NCBI RefSeq assembly: GCF_014705615.1
Contig: NZ_JACXJA010000045.1
Location: 19,160-83,159 of the forward strand
DNA length: 64,000 nt
DNA from: Paenibacillus oceani
Lineage (GTDB): Bacteria; Bacillota; Bacilli; Paenibacillales; NBRC-103111
Direction of reading: 5' to 3'
Shown here piece by piece: positions 53,130 to 62,625 of this stretch. Within the stretch, counting starts at the first letter, position 1; each line of letters starts with the position of its first letter. The notes beneath the pieces were generated by a model. It was given only the letters and a program-made list of their open reading frames with translations. It searched no databases and was not told where the DNA came from. The translations under genes and the position numbers were made by a program.

Positions 53130-54909
53130 CTGCGCCTCCTCCTTCCGTTACCGGCAGCCGCAGTACGACTTCCGCGCCGCGGCCCGGCTCGCTGTATAGA
53201 TCCACCCGCGCTTGTTCGCCATAATACAATTGCAGCCGATGCGCTATGTTGCGCAGAGCATAGCCTTTTTTACTTGTGGAGGCATGGTGCATGTTGCGAT
53301 ATACCTCTTCAATGTTCATGCCGCAGCCGTTGTCCTTGACCGAAAGGACGAGCTGCGCCACCTCCACATGAATGGCGATGTCGATGTGCCCGCCGTTTTC
53401 GATGTTTTGAAAGCCATGGACAATCGAGTTCTCGACAAGAGGCTGCAGCAAAATTTTCAGTACGCTCGACGACAGGTTCACCCCGCTGCCGATCTCGAGA
53501 CGGTAATCGAATAACGTGTCATAGCATTTATGCTGGATCGCCAAATACATCTTCATATGGGTAATTTCATCTTCCAGCGTAACCCAATCGCGGCCGCTGC
53601 TAAGGCCGAGCTGGAACATGTGGGAGAGCGAAAGAATCATGTCGTTCACGTCGTCGTTCGCCCCGAGCTCCGATTTGCAATAAATCGTATTCAGCGTGTT
53701 ATAGAGGAAGTGCGGGTCCATCTGGGCGGTGAGCGCTTTGATTTCCGCTTTCCGCTTTTCCCTTTCCCCGTCCGTAACGTCCTGGATCAATCGTTTGATT
53801 TCGTCCAGCATGCGATTGAAGCGAAATCCGACCTGGGCCACCTCATCCCGGTAAGGGCTGGCATAACGCACGTTCAAGTCGTTATGCTCCACCCGCTTCA
53901 TCAACTCCTGCAGCTTGTATAGCGGCTTGAGCAGCAGCCTCGTCAGCCCGTTCGACATGAACAGGGAGAGCAGCAGGCAGCCGAACAGCGCGTACAACGT
54001 CGATCGTTGGATGCCGTTGACTTGAGCGAGCAGACGCTCCTTGGACTGGACGCCAAGTAAAATCCAATTCTCGCCCACTTCCATTCGCGCGTAGTTGATG
54101 AGCGATTCGTTGCCATTCAGCGGATAAAAAAAATAGCCGGCTGTATCTCGGTACAGCCGTTCGAGGAAGGAAGACCGCCACTTGGCGTCGGTAGCCGCAT
54201 ATAAAGGCAAACGAACGATTTCCTGTCCTTTTTCGTTGATGAACATATAGTTCAGTCCAGTCTCGGTCGTATCCTGGTTGTCCGCAATCAAGCGTAACAA
54301 ATCGTTTTCCTTGACATTAACAATGATGTAGACGTTATAATCCTGATTCGGTATTTCCCCGATCGGGCTCAGCACGAGCGATATGACCTGCTCCCGATTC
54401 GAGAAGAAAGCGTCTTCATGGCGCGGCACCCAGAAAGGCCGTTTCTCGATTTTGGCCTGCCGGTACAAGTCGCTGTCGTAGAACGAATGATTCGTGAGGC
54501 GAATCGAAGTCGTCGGATAAAAGTCGCCGATCGGAGTGGCGATCAGAATCGATTGGATGTAGCTGTCGTAGAAACTGAATTGCGAGAACACCTTCTGCAA
54601 CAAGGTTAAATGCTGGTAGTACCGGCTCGTATTCGCCGAAGCAACATCATCCATCATCTCTTTGAACGGATCGCTCATGGTCAGCGCCATCATCGAGACG
54701 GTAATATTACGCAGGCGCTGATCGACGACCTGGGCCGTCTTGTTGATCGTATCTTCGCTGAGCCGGAAGGCGTTTTTTTGCACGACCTTGGCGGCGATGA
54801 AGTACGAGATCGTCCCATTCGCGCTTACTGCCAGTGTGATGAGCAGAACAATCGCAAGCCAGATCCGGCTCCGAAACGACAATCCGTAGAACCATGCTTT
54901 CATTCGCAT
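53122..54909 (-). CDS. YesM-type sensor histidine kinase
   Basis: A 595-residue kinase with two membrane segments (~16-36, ~290-310) bounding an extracellular dCache-like sensor, a HAMP domain (LKPLYKLQELMKRVEHNDLNV), and a His_kinase domain with phospho-His in MDPHFLYNTLNTIY. The HATPase domain has PLVENSIVHGFQNIENGG and DNGCGM. The ATG at 54909 is preceded by GGTAGG; a GTG at 54936 follows directly on the stop of the small ORF, so a longer start is possible. Partner of the YesN regulator. Confidence 0.95.
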   Translation of the reverse strand: MRMKAWFYGLSFRSRIWLAIVLLITLAVSANGTISYFIAAKVVQKNAFRLSEDTINKTAQVVDQRLRNITVSMMALTMSDPFKEMMDDVASANTSRYYQHLTLLQKVFSQFSFYDSYIQSILIATPIGDFYPTTSIRLTNHSFYDSDLYRQAKIEKRPFWVPRHEDAFFSNREQVISLVLSPIGEIPNQDYNVYIIVNVKENDLLRLIADNQDTTETGLNYMFINEKGQEIVRLPLYAATDAKWRSSFLERLYRDTAGYFFYPLNGNESLINYARMEVGENWILLGVQSKERLLAQVNGIQRSTLYALFGCLLLSLFMSNGLTRLLLKPLYKLQELMKRVEHNDLNVRYASPYRDEVAQVGFRFNRMLDEIKRLIQDVTDGEREKRKAEIKALTAQMDPHFLYNTLNTIYCKSELGANDDVNDMILSLSHMFQLGLSSGRDWVTLEDEITHMKMYLAIQHKCYDTLFDYRLEIGSGVNLSSSVLKILLQPLVENSIVHGFQNIENGGHIDIAIHVEVAQLVLSVKDNGCGMNIEEVYRNMHHASTSKKGYALRNIAHRLQLYYGEQARVDLYSEPGRGAEVVLRLPVTEGGGADD

Positions 54910-54936
54910 CGCTAGTGACCTACCCCACCGCCGCAC

Positions 54937-55044
54937 TCAGCACCGCCTCGATAGGACTGCGGTCGTCGACGGCAGCATCAGCACGTGGCCTTGATTGGCG
55001 TAGCCCTTGAAAGCGACAAGTTGTATGTTAAAGGAGAGCCTCAT
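54937..55044 (-). CDS. Possible 35-residue small ORF coupled between TIM-barrel and kinase genes
   Basis: The ATG overlaps the TGA of the TIM-barrel gene (ATGA), and the frame (MRLSFNIQLVAFKGYANQGH, then VLMLPSTTAVLSRRC) ends with a TGA directly followed by a GTG that is in frame with the kinase. The arrangement is what one sees for coupled genes, but it can also be the remnant of a larger gene. No family recognised. Its ribosome site, if any, lies inside the upstream gene. Confidence 0.3.
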   Translation of the reverse strand: MRLSFNIQLVAFKGYANQGHVLMLPSTTAVLSRRC

Positions 55045-55844
55045 TCGAAGACGTCTCTATATTTTTCGATAAAGTACTGGTTCATCCACTTATTTACATC
55101 CCAAACATCCGTAACGGGCTGTTTTGTAAACGGCAGTGTATGCATATAACCCGGCGGGCCGAATTCCGGTGTAAACGTCATGGTAGCATAGCCATCCGAC
55201 GCGCGTCGCTTGCATATTTCCAACCACCAATTGACGAACGCTCTGACTTCTCTGGAGTATTCCGGCGCCCGCGGATCAGCGACTTGTGGCCCTTCCGCGT
55301 ATCCAACACGCCCGTGAATGTGAATAGCACGATCAAGCGCAATCGACATATTCTCTGATTGATCCTGGAGCAGCGATTCGCATACGCAGCACCAATGGCT
55401 AAAGTCTGCCGTAATTTTCAGCTCGGGAAATTGGCGCAGTAGCTTCGAGGTTGCCCATGGCGTAAACATCGCTCTTCCCCTATGCGTTTCATGAGCAACC
55501 GGAACAGAAATTGCCTTCTCGACGGCAATAGCTTTCTCAAAAAAGTGCAGTTGATCCTCGTAGGACATGCTATCCTTTGCGCTGTGCGAAACAATCTTTA
55601 CCGGATTAAATTCCGCTGCTTGTCTAGCAAGCGATTCGAATGATGAAATATGGTCATCCCGTGTGACGATCTGTGCAATAAAGGCAAGGTTGTATCGCTC
55701 AAGGAGTTCGCGGAATTGCTTCCATTTATCTTGTGACGGGAGCGTGAATTCGACTCCCCCGTACCCGGCCTCCGCGATTTTTTCCAATTTTTCTTCCAAT
55801 GTTCCAGTCATATCCCACAATGATTTAAAGCTGAGTAATTGCAA
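55041..55844 (-). CDS. TIM-barrel sugar phosphate isomerase/epimerase-like protein
   Basis: A 267-residue xylose-isomerase-like TIM barrel. Seen are LEEKLEKIAEAGYGGVEF, PVAHETHRGRAMFTPW (metal/substrate His and Glu), LKITADFSHWCCV (metal Asp and His), IHIHGRVGYAEGPQVADP and TFTPEFGPPGY. These fit divalent-metal-dependent epimerases or isomerases of sugars. The start is probably the TTG at 55844, with AAGGAG 10 bases upstream; the frame runs open to 55904. First gene of the operon that carries YesMN, transporter and heparinase-like lyase. Confidence 0.85.
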   Translation of the reverse strand: MQLLSFKSLWDMTGTLEEKLEKIAEAGYGGVEFTLPSQDKWKQFRELLERYNLAFIAQIVTRDDHISSFESLARQAAEFNPVKIVSHSAKDSMSYEDQLHFFEKAIAVEKAISVPVAHETHRGRAMFTPWATSKLLRQFPELKITADFSHWCCVCESLLQDQSENMSIALDRAIHIHGRVGYAEGPQVADPRAPEYSREVRAFVNWWLEICKRRASDGYATMTFTPEFGPPGYMHTLPFTKQPVTDVWDVNKWMNQYFIEKYRDVFE

Positions 55845-56313
55845 TTTTATAAATCTCCTTCCTAATATGAGTCGGCGAACGGATTGGCGGCGATGTCCTT
55901 CCACAGGCTAGCCAAAATGAAGTCTCCGATAGTATAACTGCCCGTCCATGGGCATTCTCATCTTTTCTTTCGATTTTATTAGCTTATCTTCAGATACGAT
56001 GATCCTGCGCGTCAAAAAAGAATATAGGATCAACGGCTCCAGGGGTTCAGCGGAATCATCCAGTTTATTTCTGGTAGGATGAGGTATAGAACATTATTGC
56101 GAATATTAGGAAACATTCTCATGAAAGTACTAAGCTTTGCAATCAAACTCCATATTTGTTGAAAGCGAATACAATATATACTGGTATTGTGCTGAAAGTT
56201 GATGAACCAGTAGACGGGGTCTAATCATAGTGGTAGCTATACCTGATGGTTAGGAACATCAAAAACAAGCACACTTTTTAATCACAATACTATTATATGG
56301 GGGAGAAAAAAGC
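55845..56313 (+). promoter_or_regulatory. Intergenic region with CcpA-like site upstream of receptor at 56314
   Basis: No gene is supported in these 470 bases. TGAAAGCGAATACA at 56160-56173 matches the CcpA cre consensus at 13 of 14 positions, 140 bases upstream of the receptor start. It would allow carbon catabolite repression. Confidence 0.45.
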
Positions 56314-57666
56314 ATGATGAAAAGTAGATTTACGTATATGGTAGCGCTTCTCTCTGCGGTGACGATTACTGCGACGGCATGCGGATCAAGCGGCGGCAGC
56401 GGTACGAATAACGCAAACATGGATAACAAGACGGACGGGAAAGCGGTGCAGCAAACGCCCGACTCGCAGAAGCCCGCAGAGCTTTCGTTTTATTTGGGCT
56501 CGATGAGCAAATTGGAGTTCGAGGAAATCTACGCTCCGCTCATCAGGGATAAATTTCCAAACTACAAACTGACTGGCGTGGAAAGCAGCAATAGAATACC
56601 CGACTTGATCGCGACAGGGAACGTTCCCGATATTATTATCAGTACGAAGGGAGGCATCCCTTCTATGATGCAAGAGTACGGCTTGGAGCAAGATTTGACC
56701 GAGTTGATCAAAACGACTAAGTTCGATTTAAGCAGAATCGAGCCCGCCTTTTTGGATACGATGAAATATTACACGAACGGCAAAATAATCGGTATTCCGA
56801 TCAACGCCGCGTCATTCGCTCTTCACTACAACAAGACGCTGTTCGATAAATTCGGCGTCGCCTATCCGAAGGACGGCATGACATGGGATGACACTTACGA
56901 AATCGCCCAAAAGCTGACGAGAAATGAAGGCGGCGTCCAATATCGCGGATACAGCGAGCGCTGGCACCAAATGTTTATGGAATTCAACCAGTTCTCCCTG
57001 CCTTATCTCGATGCGAAGGAGGATAAAGCGGCGGTCAACACCGATCAATGGAAGACGCTGATCAATGGATTCGTCCGCTTCTACAAGCTGCCCGGCTTGA
57101 AGTTTGACAGCAAATCGGGTTACACCGAGGAGGACTTGAAAGTATTCGCAACCGGTACCTCCGGCATGCAAATATTCGCTCAGCCCGATCAGTTCAAAAC
57201 GTTCGAATGGGATATCGTCTCCGTTCCTACCTTCAAAGAAAAACCGAATGGCGCCTTGTGGGGAAGCCCGCGTTTCTTCTTTATAACGAATACGAGTAAA
57301 AATAAAGAAGCTGCGATGAACGTTTCTGCATTTATCACGTCGGACGAAGCGCAGTTGAAGCTGACCAAGAAGGGATTTGCGCCGCCGCTCGCCAAAATAA
57401 GCGACGAAATGAAAAATTCGTTCCACGCGGATAGCCAATTTTACAAAGGCAAGCACGTCACTTCGTTCTTCTATAACAAACCGGCTTCAGAGCCGCCGGC
57501 AAGAACGCCAGGACTTCTTTATTACTCCAAAGCGCAAGCAATCATGATTGCCGAAGTCCAAAAAATGTTTACCGAAGGTATGGAAGTCGACGTCAATACA
57601 GCGCTGCGAAATGCCGAGGAATTGATCAACAAGGGGATCGCGGAGCAAAAAGCATCGAAAAAGTAA
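56314..57666 (+). CDS. Extracellular solute-binding lipoprotein (family 1), orphan
   Basis: A 450-residue receptor. Signal peptide with lipobox ITATAC (Cys ~23), low-complexity linker, then VPDIIISTKGGIPSMMQEYGLEQDLTELI and LHYNKTLFDKFGVAYPKDGMTWDD. The C-terminal EVDVNTALRNAEELINKGI matches the end of the receptors at 37257 and 61120. ATG at 56314 follows GGGGGAG. No permease genes nearby. A very strong terminator follows. Confidence 0.95.
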   Translation: MMKSRFTYMVALLSAVTITATACGSSGGSGTNNANMDNKTDGKAVQQTPDSQKPAELSFYLGSMSKLEFEEIYAPLIRDKFPNYKLTGVESSNRIPDLIATGNVPDIIISTKGGIPSMMQEYGLEQDLTELIKTTKFDLSRIEPAFLDTMKYYTNGKIIGIPINAASFALHYNKTLFDKFGVAYPKDGMTWDDTYEIAQKLTRNEGGVQYRGYSERWHQMFMEFNQFSLPYLDAKEDKAAVNTDQWKTLINGFVRFYKLPGLKFDSKSGYTEEDLKVFATGTSGMQIFAQPDQFKTFEWDIVSVPTFKEKPNGALWGSPRFFFITNTSKNKEAAMNVSAFITSDEAQLKLTKKGFAPPLAKISDEMKNSFHADSQFYKGKHVTSFFYNKPASEPPARTPGLLYYSKAQAIMIAEVQKMFTEGMEVDVNTALRNAEELINKGIAEQKASKK

Positions 57667-57673
57667 TGGAGCC

Positions 57674-57720
57674 AGCCAAACAAGCAGACCGCCGAACGTG
57701 GGCGGTCTGCTTGTTTGGCT
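57674..57720 (+). terminator. Terminator of the receptor at 56314
   Basis: A perfect 20-bp stem (57674-57693 with 57701-57720; AGCCAAACAAGC ... GCTTGTTTGGCT) with a 7-base loop. No long T run follows, but the stem is very stable. Confidence 0.75.
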
Positions 57721-57867
57721 CGGGAACTTATTTCTTGGCGGAAAGCCAGTCGGATGCTGCTGAGCATATTTCAGCGTCCGATAGATAGTATGGGGAATAT
57801 GATCGTGATTCCCATTCATGATCTTCGCTTTTTCGAGGACTTGGGTGAGCTCTTGATGGCCCCGTTT

Positions 57868-59157
57868 TTACTCGACTTGCTTATTTCCTGTAATGACGTT
57901 GTTTGTTGCACTGCCGCCGAGGCGAATCATCTTTGAAGGAGGAAGTTTTTGGATCTTATTATTAGAGATGATATTCGAGCTGGCATGGTCCCGATTGCTT
58001 TCGCTGCTTCCGAAAGAGTAACCTTTATCGAGCTCGCAATAGTTTTTGGCTCCATCACGAGAGCTGAGCCAGATTGAGGGAAGCTTGCCATTATACTTGT
58101 TGTAGTAAAAATAATTAGTAGAAATGACATTAAAACTCGGTGTTTGATGGCGAATCGTCCCACCCTCCCCACAATTTCTATAGAGGAAGATTCCGCCGTT
58201 GTTCAGTCCAAAAAATTGATTGTTTATGATCTGATTATTCGCTGAACCGTCGATGGCAATCACTTCACGACTCTTTGTTGTGACATTAAACTCGTTGTTT
58301 TTAATGGTATTATAGGCGGATTCGGCATCGAGATAAATGACGACGCTGCCGCTCGTTCCTTTAAACACGGAGTCGAGAATTTTGGAATAGGTCACCCCTG
58401 GAGAGAGGTAAAGTGGAATTCTGTTTTTGGAATGGATGGTGTGATTGTTAAATTCAATGTTTCTCGGAGCCGCTTGTTGGGCTCTGGCCGTGTGATCGCT
58501 GGAAAGCGACGATAGTAAAACGTTTTCGGCCTCTCCATTTGGTCCAAGTCCCATCACACGTATGGAACCTTCAATGATGCAACCCGATATCTTTATATGT
58601 TCAGGTCGTGAATAAGTGGAACCGTTTTGGATGGACTTGACGGTGATCATGTCTTTTCCGTCATTGACTCCATCATTGCCTTTCAGATTAGCCTCATTGC
58701 AGTTCAACGTCAGATTGGAAGCTCCGGCTCCTTCATAAACCAGTCGCTTGGTGATGACGTCGCTGGGCTTCAGGTTAAGATTGCAATCCACGCTGACAAA
58801 AGCGTTTGAAGAAGTTGCTGGCGAAAGAATGTCCTGAAGTTTGGATGCGGAGCAGGCATTGGGGTCAGAACTTGAACCGGAACCGGAATCCGATCCGGAA
58901 TCCAAGCCAAAGCTCGATCCATAAGTTGAACCCAAACCTGAGTCCAAACCCGAATTTGATCCTGACACCGCTCCGCTATCGCTGTTTTGGGCTTCCAAGC
59001 CTGTTTCCGGATAGACCTCTTCGGAAAAATGGTTTCCGTTTCGGTCTTCATAAGGTGAAATTTGTGATTCAAAATCGCCGCCGCTGCAGCTTTGAAAAAC
59101 CAGGGCCAAGGAAATGCCGATGAGGAAGACAGGCAATAATTGTGTCCTATTCTTCAT
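57868..59157 (-). CDS. Beta-helix lipoprotein with Ser/Gly/Asp-rich linker
   Basis: A 429-residue exported protein. Signal peptide with lipobox VFQSC (Cys ~24). Residues ~60-105 are a low-complexity linker of SG, LDSG and GSDSGSGSS units. From ~110 the protein is a right-handed parallel beta-helix: NLTLNCNEANLKGNDGVND, IKISGCIIEGSIRVMG, NTIKNNEFNVTTKSREVIAI, NNQIINNQFFGLNNGGIFL. Disulfide-type Cys pairs (VDCNLN/LNCNE) are present. This layout is more typical of Gram-negative surface lipoproteins. The ATG at 59157 with AGGAGAAGG upstream is chosen. The AlkZ-like gene ends 29 bases upstream. Confidence 0.75.
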   Translation of the reverse strand: MKNRTQLLPVFLIGISLALVFQSCSGGDFESQISPYEDRNGNHFSEEVYPETGLEAQNSDSGAVSGSNSGLDSGLGSTYGSSFGLDSGSDSGSGSSSDPNACSASKLQDILSPATSSNAFVSVDCNLNLKPSDVITKRLVYEGAGASNLTLNCNEANLKGNDGVNDGKDMITVKSIQNGSTYSRPEHIKISGCIIEGSIRVMGLGPNGEAENVLLSSLSSDHTARAQQAAPRNIEFNNHTIHSKNRIPLYLSPGVTYSKILDSVFKGTSGSVVIYLDAESAYNTIKNNEFNVTTKSREVIAIDGSANNQIINNQFFGLNNGGIFLYRNCGEGGTIRHQTPSFNVISTNYFYYNKYNGKLPSIWLSSRDGAKNYCELDKGYSFGSSESNRDHASSNIISNNKIQKLPPSKMIRLGGSATNNVITGNKQVE

Positions 59158-59186
59158 GCTTTTTTCCTTCTCCTCGTGCATCAGAT

Positions 59187-60389
59187 TCAAAAACAAAATT
59201 CGGTAGACTCTGACGAAATCGTCTCGCATCCGTTGAATCGCGCAAAATTTTGAAAACAATTGTTCAAGGCTGTTCGCAGTTGCTTTGTTGGCTTTATGCC
59301 GTTCTCGTACCAGATATTTTTAACAACGAGCGTCCCGGATTTTCGCTCCGCGATTACCTCGGCTCGTCCGACGAAGCTTTCTCCATATAATAGAGGCAGC
59401 ACATAATAGCCGAATTTCCGTTTGATTGCAGGCGTGTAAATCTCCCAAGTGTAATCGAATTCAAACAATTCGTTGATCAGTTTTCTGTCCCATATGAAAT
59501 GATCTAGTGGGGCAATTAGCTCGCAGCGCCATTTCGGTGCCGGGTTTTGCAGGACGGCTTCAATTAGCGGCAAATCCTCCGCGCGGCAGTACAGTATATC
59601 CTTCATTTGTTCCACGGCAACAGCAACAATGCGAGCCTCGTGCAATAGCTTGCGAAAAACTTCGTTGCGCTGCTCCGCTTTCAATCCCCATATGTTCAGC
59701 CAGGCATCGGATGCGCGATTCCATAAAAGGCCAACAGCGCCGATTCGACGCAGTACCCGCCACTGATGATGCTCAAGCTCGCCCTCCAGCGGCTCCGGGG
59801 CATTCAACAGATTAGGCTGTATGTACTTCCCGGCGATATCGTAATATTTACGCGTTCCTTTTTTGTGATGAATAATCAACTCGCCTGTGGAGTACATCTG
59901 CTCCAGCACCGACCGGGATGAATTGTTTCCGCTGCTCCAGTGGATGGCCGATTGCCAGGTGAAATTTCCATCCAATTTTAGATCATCCGAACTTATCGCA
60001 CCGTGATTTTGGATGTGGGCCCGCACTTGCTCTGTCAACGTTCCCATTACGGGATAGCGCTTGGCATGTTGCCTTGCAGCCTGCCTGTACCTCTCAAAGT
60101 ACGGCCAGTCCTCGACAGGGATAATAGCCAGATTCTTGTCCGGGTAATCGACCAGGAATCTATCTTTATACAGCAACTCGTCGAGCATGTTCTTGGTAAA
60201 TCCTTTGACCCGTGACTGCAGTACCAGTTCGGCGTTTTTTCCGCAGACATCGATGGGATCGTATTGAATACAGCCGACCTGCCGCACAAAATCCAATACT
60301 CCCTGCTTTCCGGTAAACTGATATTCGCCCAACAGCCCGTGCTTCAATAACAGAAATTGCCGTGCCTGGCGGTTCGTCAATTGGATCAT
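59187..60389 (-). CDS. YcaQ/AlkZ-type winged-helix DNA glycosylase
   Basis: A 400-residue protein of the HTH_42 (DUF1006) family. The diagnostic QxD motif is Q42-Y43-D44 in VGCIQYDPIDV, as in E. coli YcaQ/AlkX; Streptomyces AlkZ has QxQ. Winged-helix repeats follow (GAISSDDLKLDG; WRVLRRIGAVGLLWNRASDAW), and the C-terminal barrel includes CELIAPLDHFIWDRKLINELFEFDYTWEIY and YYVLPLLYGESFVGRAEVIAERKSGTL. Such enzymes open DNA interstrand crosslinks and remove N7-alkylguanines. ATG at 60389 with AAGGAG 11 bases upstream. Confidence 0.9.
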   Translation of the reverse strand: MIQLTNRQARQFLLLKHGLLGEYQFTGKQGVLDFVRQVGCIQYDPIDVCGKNAELVLQSRVKGFTKNMLDELLYKDRFLVDYPDKNLAIIPVEDWPYFERYRQAARQHAKRYPVMGTLTEQVRAHIQNHGAISSDDLKLDGNFTWQSAIHWSSGNNSSRSVLEQMYSTGELIIHHKKGTRKYYDIAGKYIQPNLLNAPEPLEGELEHHQWRVLRRIGAVGLLWNRASDAWLNIWGLKAEQRNEVFRKLLHEARIVAVAVEQMKDILYCRAEDLPLIEAVLQNPAPKWRCELIAPLDHFIWDRKLINELFEFDYTWEIYTPAIKRKFGYYVLPLLYGESFVGRAEVIAERKSGTLVVKNIWYENGIKPTKQLRTALNNCFQNFARFNGCETISSESTEFCF

Positions 60390-60891
60390 GTATGCATCAG
60401 CTCCTTAACGAAACAAACGGGAGCCGCTTGCACATGATGATGGATCGCGAGGCTGCTTCCAATAACCAAATATTGCTCTTTTTCAACTATTTCAATCATG
60501 CCTATTCCCCTATCCGTTGGATCATACATAAAAACAAACGCATGTTCCCATAAATTTTACCATTGTCTGGAGCATAAAAACAGAGCTATTGAAAAATAAC
60601 TGCCCGTTAGCGTAGCCAAGCTGCCAATCCAAGTTAGCAGCCTCGCCATAGCTATCGTACTTCGTCGAGTTGAGTAAAGAGTAGTCACAAAAATTCCTCA
60701 CACAACAATTGCCCATTTCCGCTCGTTGGGTGGCGAGACTGGGGCATCTGATACCCACTTTATGGGTGAATAAATATAATAATACCAATTATCCACAAAC
60801 TCTTAATTACGTCTATTTCAATAAAGAAGTTGGGTAAACTTAAAGTTTTTCTTACTATCTAAAATGGATAGAAATCATTGGAAGTCCGTAC
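60390..60891. other. Intergenic stretch without a supported gene
   Basis: About 500 bases. An 88-codon minus-strand open frame (60522-60788) has no recognisable family or convincing ribosome site. AT-rich DNA around 60770-60860. Confidence 0.4.
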
Positions 60892-60934
60892 AAAAACAAG
60901 CTGATACCGGTTTAAGACACCGGCATCAGCTTGT
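60892..60934 (-). terminator. Terminator of the receptor at 61120
   Basis: Minus strand CAAGCTGATgCCGG ... CCGGtATCAGCTTG followed by T5, about 190 bases beyond the stop. It is the only good terminator on that strand here. Confidence 0.8.
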
Positions 60935-61119
60935 GAGTATTTTGACGACAGTACGTCGACAGCTCTATTCCCTATTTTCGCACAGCTTCTATAACGATTT
61001 GCCCCGCTCTAGTTGGCCGCTTTCCGTAAGCACAATCGGCAAGCAGTGGAATGAAAAACCGCTCCGACCCAACCGCACCTTCTTAGCCTCGGTCCAAAGT
61101 GTTTGCCTTATTGCATCTG

Positions 61120-62451
61120 CTATTTATTTGCCGCTTCAGCGGTTTCGATTGTTTTGTTAAGCTTCTCGTCCTCTTCCCGCAGTGCGGTGTTGACGTCTTT
61201 TTGTCCGGTAATGACCGCAAGCATAGCACTCGCGATCGCGGCCGCGCCTTGAGCGTTATATTTGCTGTATGCAATCGGGCTCGGTGATTTTTGGGCTGTG
61301 ACGGCGCTAATATTTTTCCCTTTCCAGTCAACCATGTCGCTCGCGAAGGCAGATTTGACGGCCGGATTTCTCAGCGGAGCCAGAAAACCGAGCTTGGCCG
61401 CCCGTTCCTTCTGCACTTCGTCGCTCAATAGCTGCGCGATGGCCAGAAAGGCTTCATCCCGGTGTTTGCTCGTCGAAGGGATCGACAGGACGACCGGATA
61501 AGGCTGAGAAGCCACCCCGCGCAAGTCGCTCATTTCCGGCAGGCTGACGGCATCCCAATTTGGGACGTTTTGCTTGATCGTAGCGGCGAACGAATTGTAA
61601 GCCACGAACATCGCAGCGGTCTGCTCCTTCAAGAACATATTCATCATATTCGCGCTGTTCATCGTCTCAGGAGTAGCGTCGTAACCGGGTACGGTATAGA
61701 ACGGGATGAAGGTTTCCATATGCGATTTCCAATCCTCGGTCATAATCGCCGACCGGTTCGTCTTGGTTTCTATGTAGTTCAAGGAGCGCTGGTTGGCGTT
61801 CACGACCGTGACTGGCGGTGTGACGAAGCCGCGGTAGCTGACTCCTCCCTCCGTTCGGGTCATCCGCTTTGCAACATCAAGCAGTTCGCCCCAGGTCATC
61901 CCGTTTTTTGGAAAAGGCACGCCGAATTTATCGAACAGGTCTTTATTGTAATATAAAACGAGCCGAAGATCGTACAGCGGCAAGGACGTCAGTTTGCCCT
62001 CCTCCATTTTGCGCATCATTTCCAGCGGCTCAGCTTCAATCCGACTCAGATCGAAATTATGTTTTTTGACCAGATCGGACATATCGCTCAGCAGCCCGTT
62101 CTCCTTGACCGACTGCAACGAGGCGAACGACGCCAGCATCACGTCGAGGCTCGTCTTCGACATGACCATGTTCGCGAGCGTATTCTGCTCTTTATTGACG
62201 AGCACTTGAAACGAATAATTCGGATATTTCCGCTGAATCGGCTCCCCGTATTGCTGTATGAAGGCGTCGCCGACAGGCCCGTCGGTCGGTACATGGTACC
62301 AGGTCAGTTCAACCGGCTTCGCTTCCACTTTGACTGCTTGTCCTCCGGACTTCGCCGCATCGTTTCCGTCTGTTTTTCCTGCCCCGCAGGCCGCGGTCAT
62401 CGCCGCCAGCGCCACGATTGCGATTACGTTCACCGTTTTCTTTGTTTTCAT
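61120..62451 (-). CDS. Extracellular solute-binding lipoprotein (family 1), orphan
   Basis: A 443-residue receptor. Signal peptide with lipobox MTAACG (Cys ~22), linker, then PVELTWYHVPTDGPVGDAFIQQYG, LDVMLASFASLQSVKENGLLSDMSDLV and LYYNKDLFDKFGVPFPKNGMTWGEL. The C-terminus ITGQKDVNTALREEDEKLNK resembles those of the receptors at 37257 and 56314. ATG at 62451 follows GAGGGGG. Divergent from an AraC regulator. Confidence 0.95.
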   Translation of the reverse strand: MKTKKTVNVIAIVALAAMTAACGAGKTDGNDAAKSGGQAVKVEAKPVELTWYHVPTDGPVGDAFIQQYGEPIQRKYPNYSFQVLVNKEQNTLANMVMSKTSLDVMLASFASLQSVKENGLLSDMSDLVKKHNFDLSRIEAEPLEMMRKMEEGKLTSLPLYDLRLVLYYNKDLFDKFGVPFPKNGMTWGELLDVAKRMTRTEGGVSYRGFVTPPVTVVNANQRSLNYIETKTNRSAIMTEDWKSHMETFIPFYTVPGYDATPETMNSANMMNMFLKEQTAAMFVAYNSFAATIKQNVPNWDAVSLPEMSDLRGVASQPYPVVLSIPSTSKHRDEAFLAIAQLLSDEVQKERAAKLGFLAPLRNPAVKSAFASDMVDWKGKNISAVTAQKSPSPIAYSKYNAQGAAAIASAMLAVITGQKDVNTALREEDEKLNKTIETAEAANK

Positions 62452-62625
62452 CCGGTTTACCCCCTCAAATTTATCGTTTCGTCTCAAATTATAGGGTGAG
62501 GGTGCAAAAAATGATTTACCCGCCGGGTCGATAAATGTACCAATTTGGACGGAAAGCGTTATAATAGACGATACAAATCATCCGGCGCATGCAAGGTTCG
62601 AAGCGCTTGGAAAGCGGGAGAAGCG

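Noticed and set aside
60522..60788. 88-codon open frame in the gap before the receptor at 61120
   Set aside because: No start context or homology that I recognise; Cys-rich mixed composition suggests chance.
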